Part shown: piece after piece, positions 45,331 through 53,595 of the stretch | Layout of the letters: each line of letters begins with the position of its first letter | Numbering within the stretch: position 1 is the stretch's first letter | NCBI RefSeq assembly: GCF_017377855.1 | Contig: NZ_JAFREP010000003.1 | Coordinates: 310,001 to 374,000, forward strand | Length of the DNA stretch: 64,000 nt | From: Acanthopleuribacter pedis | Lineage (GTDB): Bacteria; Acidobacteriota; Holophagae; Acanthopleuribacterales; Acanthopleuribacteraceae | Direction: 5' to 3' | The notes under the pieces: generated by a model | What the model was told of the DNA's origin: nothing | Database searches by the model: none | The model's input: only the letters and a program-made list of their open reading frames with translations | Position numbers and translations under genes: made by a program

Positions 45331-48300
45331 TTAAGCCGTATTTCCTTCCATTTCGCCGTGGAAATGTTCCGCTTCGCCGACCGGCTCGACCTCGGAACTC
45401 ACGCCGAAGAAGTACTTTAGATCCTCAAGGATCATGTACAGCGCCGGGATCAAACCCAGGATCAGGAAGGTTGCAAACAGGATCCCGAAACCCAGCGAGA
45501 TGGCCATGGGAATCAGAAACCGCGCCTGGACCGAGGTTTCCATAATCATCGGGGCCAAACCGAAGAAGGTCGTCAGCGAGGTCAGCAGGATCGGCCGGAA
45601 ACGGCGCATGCCCGCGGCGATAATGGAGTCCAACGGCCCTTTGCCCGAGGCGCGGAATTCGTTGGCCGCGTGGATCAGTACCAACGAATCGTTGACCACA
45701 ACCCCCGCTAACGCAATCACGCCCATGATGCTGATCATGCTGATGTCGTAACCCATGATGATGTGACCCAACACCGCGCCCACCATGCCGAAAGGAATCG
45801 CCGACATGACCAGGAACGGTTGGGTGTAGCTGCCGAAAGGAATCGCGAGCAAGCCGTACACGACCAACATCGCGAACATAAAACCGATGCCCAGGCTTTT
45901 GTTGGTGTCCGCCCGTTCCTTGGCTTCGCCCTCGAATGAGTAACCCAAGCCCGGGTATTTGGCCTGCAACGCCGGCAAGTGTTTGGCCGTGATGTCGTTC
46001 ATGATCTCAACTGAATTGGCTTCGCCCTGGTTGATGTCGGCGCGGACGTTGACCACGCGGCGCCCGTTGCGACGGCTGATCTTGGTGTAGCTGCGGCCTT
46101 CCGTGACGACCGCCGCCTCATAAAGCGGAATCTCGCCGCCGCCCGGTACCCGAATCATCAGGTCGCGGATGTCCGAGGCCGAGGCCCGCTCGGCCTCCGG
46201 TAGACGGGTCATGACCCATACTTCCTCGCGACCGCGTTGTTGCCGGAACGCGCGTTCCCCGTAAAATGCCGCGCGCAACTGGTTGGCCAAATCACGGGCC
46301 GTAAGACCCAGGGTGCTCGCCTCCGGTTTGATTTGGAAATCGTACTGGGGTTTGCCTTCCTCGAAGCCGTCGTCGATGTCCTTGAGGCCCGAGTATTCCT
46401 GAATGCGCACCGCCAGATCCGCCGCCGCCGTCTCCAGCACCCCGAGATCCGTATGGTTGAGTTCCACGTCAATCGGCGAACCCGCGCTGGGACCCGTGGA
46501 ATAGTCAAAGGTCATTTTTTCCAGGCCGGGAAGGTTGCCGACCTTTTTGCGGAAGGCCGCCACGTAGGCCGCCGAGCTGTAATCGCGGTCCACGCTGGGC
46601 ACCAAATACACGAACACCGTGGTGAGGTGGCCGCCGCGCGGGGTGGGTCCGTTTTCATTAAAACCCGTGCCCATGGTCGTTAAAATGCCGCGGCTGTCAC
46701 CCTCTTTACCGATCTCGGCCAAGGTATCCTTCGCGCCTTGTACCAAGCGTTGGGAAATGCGTTCCGTCTGCGCGACCGGTGAGCCGAAGGGCAAGGTGGC
46801 GCGGACGATGATCACGTCGGTATCGACCTTGGGCAGGAAGGTAAAACCGACCCGACCACCCGCGACGAGACCGATCGTCAGGATCAAAATCCCGATGCTG
46901 GTGGCCAGCGTCAAATAGCGGTGTTCAATGGCAAAACGCAAACCGGGCTGGTACACATTCTGGATAATGCGCTGCAACCAACCCGCGAAGCGTTGTTGGC
47001 CCGCGCGCAGTTTGCCAAGGTAGCTGTTGGGGTTTTCGTTTTTCGAACCGTGGGCCAGGTGACAGGGGAGGACGAACAGCGATTCGATCAAGGACACGAT
47101 AAAGACGGAGATCGTAATAATCGGAATCACGCGAAAGAACTTGCCCGAAATACCGGGAACGAACAACATCGGTGCGAAGGCCACGATGTTGGTCAAAATC
47201 GAGAAACAAATCGGCACGGCCACCTGCCGCGCGGCCAAGGTTGCCGCGGTCAGGTAATCGTAACCCCGTTCGCGGTATTCGTAGATGTTTTCGCCCACCA
47301 CAACCGCGTCGTCGACGATGATCCCCAATGTGATGATGAACGCGAACAGGGAAATCATGTTGATCGAGACGTCGGTCGCCGGGAAGATCAAAAAGGCACC
47401 CAAAATCGAGATGGGAATACCGAGCGTGACCCAAAACGCCAACCGAATTTCCAGGAAGGCGCCCAGGATAATCAGCACCAGGACCAGCCCCATTAAGGCG
47501 TTTTTCACCAATAGGTTGATGCGGTCCTCATACATTTCGGAAACGTCGTTCCAGGTGGCCACCGAGACCCCGTCCGGCAGTTGTTGGCTGAGCCGATCAC
47601 TAAAGGCTTTGACCGTTTCCGCGATTTCAATCGGTTTCTGGTCGCCGATGCGGAAGACCTGAATCTGGACCGCGCGTTGGCCGTTGAAGAAGGCCGCTTG
47701 GTCCGTGTCGCGGAAGCCGTCCGTAATCGTGGCCAGCTCGCTGAGGCGCACCACCGTGCCGTCCGGCGAGGTGATGATCGGCAGATCGTGGAACTCTTTG
47801 CCGAAATCACGCCGCTCCGCCGTGCGCAGCAGAATCTCGCCCGCCTCCGTCTTGACCCCGCCCGCCGGAATCTCCAGCGCCGAATTGCGAATGATCGCCG
47901 CCACCTCGGACAGCGTGATGTTGTGGGCGCGCAATTTTTCCTGGGGCACCTCAACCGCGATTTCCAGCGGCCGCAAACCGCTGATTTCCACCGTGGTGAT
48001 GTTGGGCAGCGCCAGCAGCTCGTCGCGGATTTGGTTGGCGTTGTCGTGCAGGATGGTTTCGTCCAGATCGCCGTAAAGGATGAGGCTGATTACCTCGCGT
48101 CGGTTGGTAATCAACTGTACAATCGGTCGTTCCGCGTCTTGCGGGAAAGAGGTAATGCGGTCCACCGCGTTTTTGATATCTTGCAGTGACTTGTTGGGGT
48201 TGGTGCCGCCTGTCAGTTCGACCACCACCGTGCCCGAGCCCTCGCTCGCTGTCGCCGTGATCTTTTTGATGCCGTCCAAGCCGCGCACCGATTCTTCCAG

Positions 48301-48522
48301 GGCCAAGACAATGCCCTTTTCCACTTCCTCGGGCCCTGCGCCGGGGTAGGGGACGCTGATCGAAATAATGTCCAATTCGAACTCGGGGAACACTTCTTGT
48401 TTGGTGTTAAACCAGGCGATTAACAAGCCGCCGACGATAAAAATCGCCATCAGCAGGTTGGCGGCTACCGGGTGCGCCGCCATCCAGGCGATGGGTCCTG
48501 AGGTAATGGGTTTTCTACTCAC
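45331..48522 (-). CDS. RND-family efflux transporter, inner membrane subunit
   Basis: 1063 aa from a GTG at 48522 with GGAGG 5 nt upstream; it overlaps the end of the adaptor gene by 8 nt. Twelve membrane segments are arranged in the AcrB pattern. TM1 is followed by FPEFELDIISISVPYPGAGP. FAFIITLGIIVDDAVVVGEN in the first bundle carries the proton-relay Asp pair, and SIMGVIALAGVVVNDSLVLI lies in the second. The family exports drugs, lipids or metals with the proton gradient through an adaptor and an outer membrane factor, both encoded next to it. This subgroup resembles MdtB/AcrB/D/F-type pumps; the substrate is unknown. Confidence 0.95.
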   Translation of the reverse strand: MSRKPITSGPIAWMAAHPVAANLLMAIFIVGGLLIAWFNTKQEVFPEFELDIISISVPYPGAGPEEVEKGIVLALEESVRGLDGIKKITATASEGSGTVVVELTGGTNPNKSLQDIKNAVDRITSFPQDAERPIVQLITNRREVISLILYGDLDETILHDNANQIRDELLALPNITTVEISGLRPLEIAVEVPQEKLRAHNITLSEVAAIIRNSALEIPAGGVKTEAGEILLRTAERRDFGKEFHDLPIITSPDGTVVRLSELATITDGFRDTDQAAFFNGQRAVQIQVFRIGDQKPIEIAETVKAFSDRLSQQLPDGVSVATWNDVSEMYEDRINLLVKNALMGLVLVLIILGAFLEIRLAFWVTLGIPISILGAFLIFPATDVSINMISLFAFIITLGIIVDDAVVVGENIYEYRERGYDYLTAATLAARQVAVPICFSILTNIVAFAPMLFVPGISGKFFRVIPIITISVFIVSLIESLFVLPCHLAHGSKNENPNSYLGKLRAGQQRFAGWLQRIIQNVYQPGLRFAIEHRYLTLATSIGILILTIGLVAGGRVGFTFLPKVDTDVIIVRATLPFGSPVAQTERISQRLVQGAKDTLAEIGKEGDSRGILTTMGTGFNENGPTPRGGHLTTVFVYLVPSVDRDYSSAAYVAAFRKKVGNLPGLEKMTFDYSTGPSAGSPIDVELNHTDLGVLETAAADLAVRIQEYSGLKDIDDGFEEGKPQYDFQIKPEASTLGLTARDLANQLRAAFYGERAFRQQRGREEVWVMTRLPEAERASASDIRDLMIRVPGGGEIPLYEAAVVTEGRSYTKISRRNGRRVVNVRADINQGEANSVEIMNDITAKHLPALQAKYPGLGYSFEGEAKERADTNKSLGIGFMFAMLVVYGLLAIPFGSYTQPFLVMSAIPFGMVGAVLGHIIMGYDISMISIMGVIALAGVVVNDSLVLIHAANEFRASGKGPLDSIIAAGMRRFRPILLTSLTTFFGLAPMIMETSVQARFLIPMAISLGFGILFATFLILGLIPALYMILEDLKYFFGVSSEVEPVGEAEHFHGEMEGNTA

Positions 48523-49813
48523 CGCCGCCTCCTGGGCCGCCGCCCGCGCCGGCGCGGACCGTGGCCGGGTTCTGCTGCGATGGGTCCGCTTCGGCCTTTT
48601 CAATGGCTTGCAGCTTCAAGCCCGGAAGCGGCGCGCCGATGCGGCTGACCACCACCCGTTCGCCGCTTTGAACCCCTTCGCTAACCAGTACTTCGGCGCC
48701 TTGGCGCCAGGCGACCGTGGCTTGGCGAATGGCCAGTTCGTCGCGGTCGTTCATGACCCAAATGCGGTCGCCCTCGCGCATTGCCGTCGGCGGCAGCACC
48801 GCCACGTCGCCGAGGCGGCGGCCCTCGATGCGCACATGCACGTAGGTGCCCAGCAGCAGCGGTGGCTCTTGGGAACCGCTTTGCAGGTTCAGCGGATCCG
48901 GCACGCTGATCAATACCCGTGCCAAGCGCCCGCGCTCTTCCAGTTGGTTCAGCAAGCGCACAACCTGACCCTGACGGGTGATCACGCCGTTGGCGGTGCG
49001 TACTTCAATCATGGCCAAGGCGCCGCCGCGACCCGCGCGGTCCGGTTTTTGGAAGGCGTCGAGTTGATCGAGCGGGACCGAGGCCTGTACCCAGTAGGTA
49101 TCCGTGCCGGTGAGCACCGCCACCGGCGTGTTGGGACCGACCTGCTGACCGACCTCGACCGTTTCGGAGCGGACCTGTGCGTTAAAGGGCACCTTCAAAC
49201 GGGTGCGCGCCAGGTTGAGTTCCGCCTGTTCCAAGGCGCTTTCGGCCGCTTTCAGGTTGGCTTGGGCCTGGGCGAGTTGCGGGCCACGCAAAGCCAACTC
49301 GCGGCCCGCCTCCGTTGTTTCGATGCTTTGGCCCAGGAGTTTCCATTCCTGCTCGGCGATGGCGCGGCGCCCTTCCTCGTCTTTGAGGGTAAAAGCCGCG
49401 CGCGCGACCTGTGCTTTTTGTTGTTCCACCAAAAATTGGTAGTCGCGTGGGTCGATGTCCAGCAGCGCTTCGCCTGCTTCCAGGAACCCGCCGGGAATCA
49501 GGGCTGGGTGCAGCGCCGTCACGCGCCCGCCCACCTGGGGGCTGATTTGCACCTCGCGCGCGGGGATCACCGTACCGCCCGCCTCGATGGCGATTTGTTG
49601 CGGCCCGCGGGTGGCGTGAATAATCTCAACCGGAATCACCGGCACCGCCACTTTGGCTTGTTCCGGTTTGGGTTTGGTGGCGATGATTTGCCCGGCGACA
49701 AACACCGACAGCGCCAAGACCACGCCCGCGCCGAGGATGCTGAGTACATGGCTGCGTTTGACGCGGATTTCGAGGTGGCTCCCTTTGTTGGGATCGTGAT
49801 TGGTTTCGTTCAT
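48515..49813 (-). CDS. RND efflux periplasmic adaptor (membrane fusion protein)
   Basis: 432 aa from the ATG at 49813, which overlaps the stop of the outer membrane factor gene (ATGA). One N-terminal anchor (HVLSILGAGVVLALSVFVAG) precedes the lipoyl half-motif GGTVIPAREVQISPQVGGRV, an alpha-hairpin (about residues 120-200) and the second half NLARTRLKVPFNAQVRSETV. A beta-barrel and membrane-proximal domain follow. The C-terminus is Gly/Pro-rich. It links the inner membrane pump to the outer membrane channel. Confidence 0.94.
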   Translation of the reverse strand: MNETNHDPNKGSHLEIRVKRSHVLSILGAGVVLALSVFVAGQIIATKPKPEQAKVAVPVIPVEIIHATRGPQQIAIEAGGTVIPAREVQISPQVGGRVTALHPALIPGGFLEAGEALLDIDPRDYQFLVEQQKAQVARAAFTLKDEEGRRAIAEQEWKLLGQSIETTEAGRELALRGPQLAQAQANLKAAESALEQAELNLARTRLKVPFNAQVRSETVEVGQQVGPNTPVAVLTGTDTYWVQASVPLDQLDAFQKPDRAGRGGALAMIEVRTANGVITRQGQVVRLLNQLEERGRLARVLISVPDPLNLQSGSQEPPLLLGTYVHVRIEGRRLGDVAVLPPTAMREGDRIWVMNDRDELAIRQATVAWRQGAEVLVSEGVQSGERVVVSRIGAPLPGLKLQAIEKAEADPSQQNPATVRAGAGGGPGGGGE

Positions 49814-51264
49814 TCGCTGGTTCCCCTTACCTTTTGGACCGGTTCCATCGCCTTGATTTCGCGGCTCCACAGCCCGCCCAGGGCCAGGTGGAGGGAAACG
49901 CGATGGTCGAGCAGTGTGCGTTTGGCTGTTAATTCCGTGCGTTGGATATTTTGTAGCGCCGAGAGTTCCGTCAGTACCGTGAGGTAGTTGCCGACCCCGC
50001 GCACGTAGCGCGATTGGGCCGCTTCCAGGGCTTTCTCCGCGTGGGTGCGTTGTTGCACCAGGGTTTCGAGGAAGGCGCGTTGGGTGCGGTCACGCAGGGC
50101 CGCGTCTTCCACCTCACGCAGGGCCGTTAACACCGTTTGTTCGTAGCTACTAATGGCGGCCTCAAGCACCGCGCGTTGGCGTTCCACCTCGGCCTTGCGA
50201 CGGCCCGCGTCGAAAATCGGGCCGGTGATGTTGCCCGCGATGCGCCAGACCCAGTTGCTAAACAAATCGGAGAGATCGGTGGCCTGAAAACCCGGTTCCC
50301 CGCTGAGGGTCAGGCTGGGGAAGCGGTTGGCAATGGCGACGCCGACGCGGTAGTCGGCCGCGGTCAGCCGCAGGGCCGCCGCGCGCACATCGGGCCGGTG
50401 CTGCAAGAGGTCCGCGGGCAGGCCGAGTCGGGGCAGCGGGTCCACATCGGCGAGGGCGCCGAGCGCGTCGGGTGACATGCTGCCGGGCGTTTGCCCCAAG
50501 AGCACCGCCAACTGGTGCAGGCCGAGCTGGAGTTGTTGTTGCGCGGTTGGGATCTGTGCCTCAATCGAGGCCAGGTTGCGGCGTTGCTGGTAGACATCGA
50601 CCGCGGATGAAAGCGCTTGGCCGAAGCGCAGCTCGACCACCTTAAGGAAGTTCTGCGACACCGCTTTTTGTTCGTTGAGGAGTTGAAGCTGGTTGTGTTG
50701 CTCGACCACGCCGAACCAGGTGCGGGCCAGGTTGGCGCTGAGCGATTGGGCCAGGGCTTCCGTATCCTCGCGGCTCGCCATCGCGTCGAGCTGGGTCGCC
50801 CGCGCTGTTTGCGAGAGCCGTTTCCACAGATCGACCTCGTAGCTCACCGTCGCGTTGAGCCGGTAATCGTTGAGCAAGGCTTCTTGGCCGACAAACAGCG
50901 ATTTCGAACGCGAGGCCGAGCCGTTGCCCGTCACGTTGGGCAGAAAGGCCGCGCGCGACTGGGCCGCCAGCTGTTGCGCTTGACGGAGGCGCGCCCAGGA
51001 GGCGCGCAGGTCGAGGTTTTCGGCGAGCAGTTGGTCCATCAAACCGTCGAGTTCGTCGTCGTTAAAATCGCGCCACCAGGGCGCCGTCCGTGGTTGCGAA
51101 ACCACCTTTTGTTCGGATGAGGGTTCTTGGTGGAATTGGTCCGGTACCGTGGCCGGTGTGACCACGTTCTCATTCACCTGGTGCAGACTACAGGCGGCTG
51201 AAGTTGCGGCGAGCAAGGCGAAGGTGACAAGGCGCGCGGGCCGCGAATGATAAAAAAGTGTCAT
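49810..51264 (-). CDS. Outer membrane efflux lipoprotein (NodT/OprM-type)
   Basis: 484 aa from the ATG at 51264 (AAGGGGA upstream). The lipoprotein signal LVTFALLAATSAAC places the acylated Cys at residue 25. Two OEP repeats follow; the first has WWRDFNDDELDGLMDQLLAENLDL and the coiled helices RASWARLRQAQQLAAQSRAA. PADLLQHRPDVRAAALRL and the following SLTLSGEPG are typical of the NodT family. It is the first gene of the three-gene operon, followed by adaptor and pump with overlapping stop/start codons. Confidence 0.94.
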   Translation of the reverse strand: MTLFYHSRPARLVTFALLAATSAACSLHQVNENVVTPATVPDQFHQEPSSEQKVVSQPRTAPWWRDFNDDELDGLMDQLLAENLDLRASWARLRQAQQLAAQSRAAFLPNVTGNGSASRSKSLFVGQEALLNDYRLNATVSYEVDLWKRLSQTARATQLDAMASREDTEALAQSLSANLARTWFGVVEQHNQLQLLNEQKAVSQNFLKVVELRFGQALSSAVDVYQQRRNLASIEAQIPTAQQQLQLGLHQLAVLLGQTPGSMSPDALGALADVDPLPRLGLPADLLQHRPDVRAAALRLTAADYRVGVAIANRFPSLTLSGEPGFQATDLSDLFSNWVWRIAGNITGPIFDAGRRKAEVERQRAVLEAAISSYEQTVLTALREVEDAALRDRTQRAFLETLVQQRTHAEKALEAAQSRYVRGVGNYLTVLTELSALQNIQRTELTAKRTLLDHRVSLHLALGGLWSREIKAMEPVQKVRGTSE

Positions 51265-51655
51265 GAGTCCCCTTTGTTCTGGAACATCGCGCGCACCGGC
51301 CGGATCGAAGATGAATGAAGGCTGCCGAATGGCGATGGAAAAGCAGGCGAGGGTGCGCAAAACCAACATTATTATGTTGGTACCGACTGAGGCAAGCCTC
51401 TTTAGCAAAAGTTACCCCAATCGTGAACGTCGGTTCAAAACCAAAATGAGGCCGCATTCAGCAACCACCGCGGTAAGTGGCTCCCGGCGAACAAAGTCCT
51501 TCGTCCCAGCCTTGGTTCCCATCGCCGATTTAAGACCATGGCTTGTTATTCGTCCAAATGCGGCAAATAGATTCAAAAAGATCGCCCGCGCGGAGAAGCC
51601 CAACCCACCGGCCGACTCTAGCAATGTGCGCGCCGTGCCGGCTTGATCGAACCTG
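51265..51655. other. Promoter region of the efflux operon
   Basis: Contains the palindrome at 51362-51381, listed separately. No gene is supported; a 70-codon minus-strand frame at 51412-51624 has no signals. Confidence 0.45.
51362..51381. promoter_or_regulatory. Palindromic operator candidate before the RND operon
   Basis: A perfect 8-bp inverted repeat with a 4-nt centre, ACCAACAT-tatt-ATGTTGGT, lies about 100 nt upstream of the outer membrane factor start. On the minus strand a TTGCCT is followed about 15 nt later by TAATAA inside the palindrome, a plausible though short-spaced promoter. TetR- or MarR-like repressors bind such sites; no regulator gene is adjacent. Confidence 0.5.
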
Positions 51656-51910
51656 CTAACTTAGGCCGGGCCGCGCGGGCCAAGGATTGCGAATCAGCTT
51701 GCAGTGAATCAGCCACCGCGACAGGCGTGTATTGCGGTAGGGAAGCGGCAGCATCCGCAACGGCCGGGGATTACCCGCGCTGTCCAAAATCCGGCTGGGC
51801 GTTAGCAGGGATCGTTCGCCTGGACCTTCCTCAAGCCAGGTTTTCCAGGGAATGATCACTTCCCCGTGGTTGTGAACCAAAACCACCGTCCACCCTTCGC
51901 GATGCAACAT
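51656..51910 (-). CDS. Small hypothetical protein (84 aa)
   Basis: Begins MLHREGWTVVLVHNHGEVII at an ATG with AGAGGA 6 nt upstream, which makes it more credible than most short frames here. It is basic, with a C-terminal RNTRLSRWLIHCKLIRNPW. No family recognised. It lies just after the terminator hairpin at 51965-52003 and divergent from nothing obvious. It could be real or spurious. Confidence 0.4.
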   Translation of the reverse strand: MLHREGWTVVLVHNHGEVIIPWKTWLEEGPGERSLLTPSRILDSAGNPRPLRMLPLPYRNTRLSRWLIHCKLIRNPWPARPGLS

Positions 51911-51964
51911 GATTGTTCCTCTCACACTTGACGCTTATCGGCCCCTCATCCCAAAAACAAAAAA

Positions 51965-52003
51965 GCCCGGGTGGCGCGCTGTATCAACATGCGCCATCCG
52001 GGC
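51965..52003 (-). terminator. Rho-independent terminator
   Basis: GCCCGGGTGGCGC...GCGCCATCCGGGC forms a 13-bp stem followed on the minus strand by TTTTTTGTTTTT. It lies immediately after the stop of the gene at 52026, which supports that gene being transcribed. Confidence 0.85.
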
Positions 52004-52025
52004 CGTGGTTCTTTTTGTCGGCGGG

Positions 52026-52379
52026 TTAGCGGTCGTGACCGAGTTTCACCAAGATGTCGCGTTTTATGTTGTTGACCCAGTGGTTGGTGTTGCGGTGGAT
52101 GGTGGCGATCCCGTTGCCGCGGATCCGGTACTTCAGGTTCACGCTGTCGATGGTGCGCAGGTCGATGCCGCGGTTGTCGTAAGCAAAGCGGATATCGGCG
52201 GTGTGATTGCCGATCAGGAGACGGGCGTAGACCACGCCGTCCTTTGTGGATACCACCTGCCGGCCACGGCCGGCCGGCGCGCGGCGGATCACCGCTACCA
52301 AGATTTCGAGGTTGTCCAACGCGGCCTGTGTCGGGCCGAGCAGTTCGGCCGAGGCGAGATCCAGGGCCGTGATCTCCAA
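52026..52379 (-). CDS. Hypothetical protein preceded in frame by an EF-hand loop; 5' end uncertain
   Basis: From the TTG at 52379 the product is 117 aa (LEITALDLASAELLGPTQAA...), strand-rich toward the end (VVYARLLIGNHTADIRFAY). The same frame stays open upstream and encodes DRNRDGRISQGE (52383-52418), a canonical EF-hand/dockerin calcium loop. No ATG, GTG or TTG with a ribosome binding site precedes it before the stop near 52545. Either the 5' end, with a signal peptide, was lost or frameshifted, or a nonstandard start is used. The strong terminator downstream suggests a genuine transcript. Family not recognised. Confidence 0.45.
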   Translation of the reverse strand: MEITALDLASAELLGPTQAALDNLEILVAVIRRAPAGRGRQVVSTKDGVVYARLLIGNHTADIRFAYDNRGIDLRTIDSVNLKYRIRGNGIATIHRNTNHWVNNIKRDILVKLGHDR

Positions 52380-52718
52380 AACCTCGCCTTGGCTGATGCG
52401 GCCGTCGCGGTTGCGGTCTGGACGGGCTCGGTGTGGGGCCTTGTTCGAACAACGTTGGTGCGACCTGTATCTGTCATCTGAGCAGGCGACCGCGTGATCG
52501 ATGGCTTGGGATTCCTTGAATAAAGGGCTAGCCGTGCCTCAGCGCTTTTCATCCAGCGAATTCCCGGCGGTTCCTGGGAGAAAAGGGCGAGTCCCAAAGA
52601 CGGCTCGCGTTCGGTGGTGACCGGAAAAAAGGTGGAATGGGACGTGAATTACCAAGAAGGGTTTTGCGCGAAAGCGACAGGAACCGTTTATCGAAGGTTT
52701 GCGTTTGGGAGGTATGTT
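52380..52718. other. Intergenic or decayed 5' region
   Basis: Contains the in-frame EF-hand codons described for the preceding entry and the promoter side of the membrane-protein gene at 52719. No intact gene start was found for the minus-strand frame. Confidence 0.4.
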
Positions 52719-53273
52719 ATGACCAAAGAAAAAGTGAATTCCTTATACAAGCCTCATTTTCGAATCCTACCTGATGCAAGGCGGGTGTTTTATCCCCAAG
52801 GTTTTTTCGGTCGGACAGCTTTTGTGGTGGAAAGCGAGGCGCAAGAGGTTGGGCTGAAGCGATACCTTTTCTATTTTTATATGTCTTGCTTTGTGTTCGG
52901 TGTGATGATGGGTGTGCTTTGTGTGCCTTTTCTATTTGAGGTCGGCCTTTTGGGTTGGTCTTTGGGTGTCGGCGTGGCTGTGTTTTGCAGCTGGTTGTAC
53001 GGCGCACTGTTTTTTCTTCCTGTGACGCGAACCATGAAAAAAATTAAAAAACCCAATAATCCCATTGAAAAGTGCGAGGAATTAGGCGCCTTAATGCATC
53101 CTGTTTTACTGGTCGCATTATCTGTTTCGGTGTACCTGTCGGCTGTTTTTTGTCTGCTGGTTTTTGTCTTTACCCAAGAACTGTTCTTTGGCTTTTGCGG
53201 CTTGTACTTTGCTGTGTTGGGCGTTCCGTTCACCATCGCCGTTACCTTCCGATTATCGCGGTCGTCCCATTAA
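52719..53273 (+). CDS. Hypothetical integral membrane protein
   Basis: 184 aa from the ATG at 52719, with GGGAGG 6 nt upstream. A soluble N-terminus of about 45 residues is followed by four predicted membrane helices: YLFYFYMSCFVFGVMMGVL, LGVGVAVFCSWLYGALFFL, VLLVALSVSVYLSAVFCLLV and GLYFAVLGVPFTIAVTF. A charged loop KKIKKPNNPIEKCEE lies in the middle. AT-rich composition differs from the neighbours. No family recognised. It lies about 320 nt upstream of the CHAT-nSTAND gene on the same strand; a functional relation is possible but not shown. Confidence 0.65.
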   Translation: MTKEKVNSLYKPHFRILPDARRVFYPQGFFGRTAFVVESEAQEVGLKRYLFYFYMSCFVFGVMMGVLCVPFLFEVGLLGWSLGVGVAVFCSWLYGALFFLPVTRTMKKIKKPNNPIEKCEELGALMHPVLLVALSVSVYLSAVFCLLVFVFTQELFFGFCGLYFAVLGVPFTIAVTFRLSRSSH

Positions 53274-53595
53274 CCGCGCGACGCCGTCAGCGGGCTTTCC
53301 CTGGGGTGGCCAAAAGGGATCGGGTGAATCGGGTCTTTCCGAGAAAAAAGAATTCGTGCAAAAATAGTTGAACTGAAAGCAGAACCGTTCTCGCAATACA
53401 CAATAGGGAAAACACTGATTGAACCAACGGCCGAACGGCCAGGTTGGATGAGGCATGTGGTGCGAGCCGTGACGCTTGTTTTCGGCACGGGTTGGCTCCC
53501 GGAGCCAAACGTTGGTTACTTGGTTGGTTTTCCCGCGGCAGTGCAATGTTCCCCTTGCGTGCGTGATCCAAACCCCTAAACCCATGGAGGCAGGC
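53274..53595. other. Intergenic region before the CHAT-nSTAND gene
   Basis: No gene supported. The frame of the following gene is open back to 53476, but the first credible start is the GTG at 53596. No terminator for the membrane-protein gene was recognised. Confidence 0.4.

Noticed and set aside
48368-49987. 539-codon plus-strand frame opposite the RND adaptor
   Set aside because: Antisense to a clearly recognised adaptor gene; the composition is that of a mirror frame.
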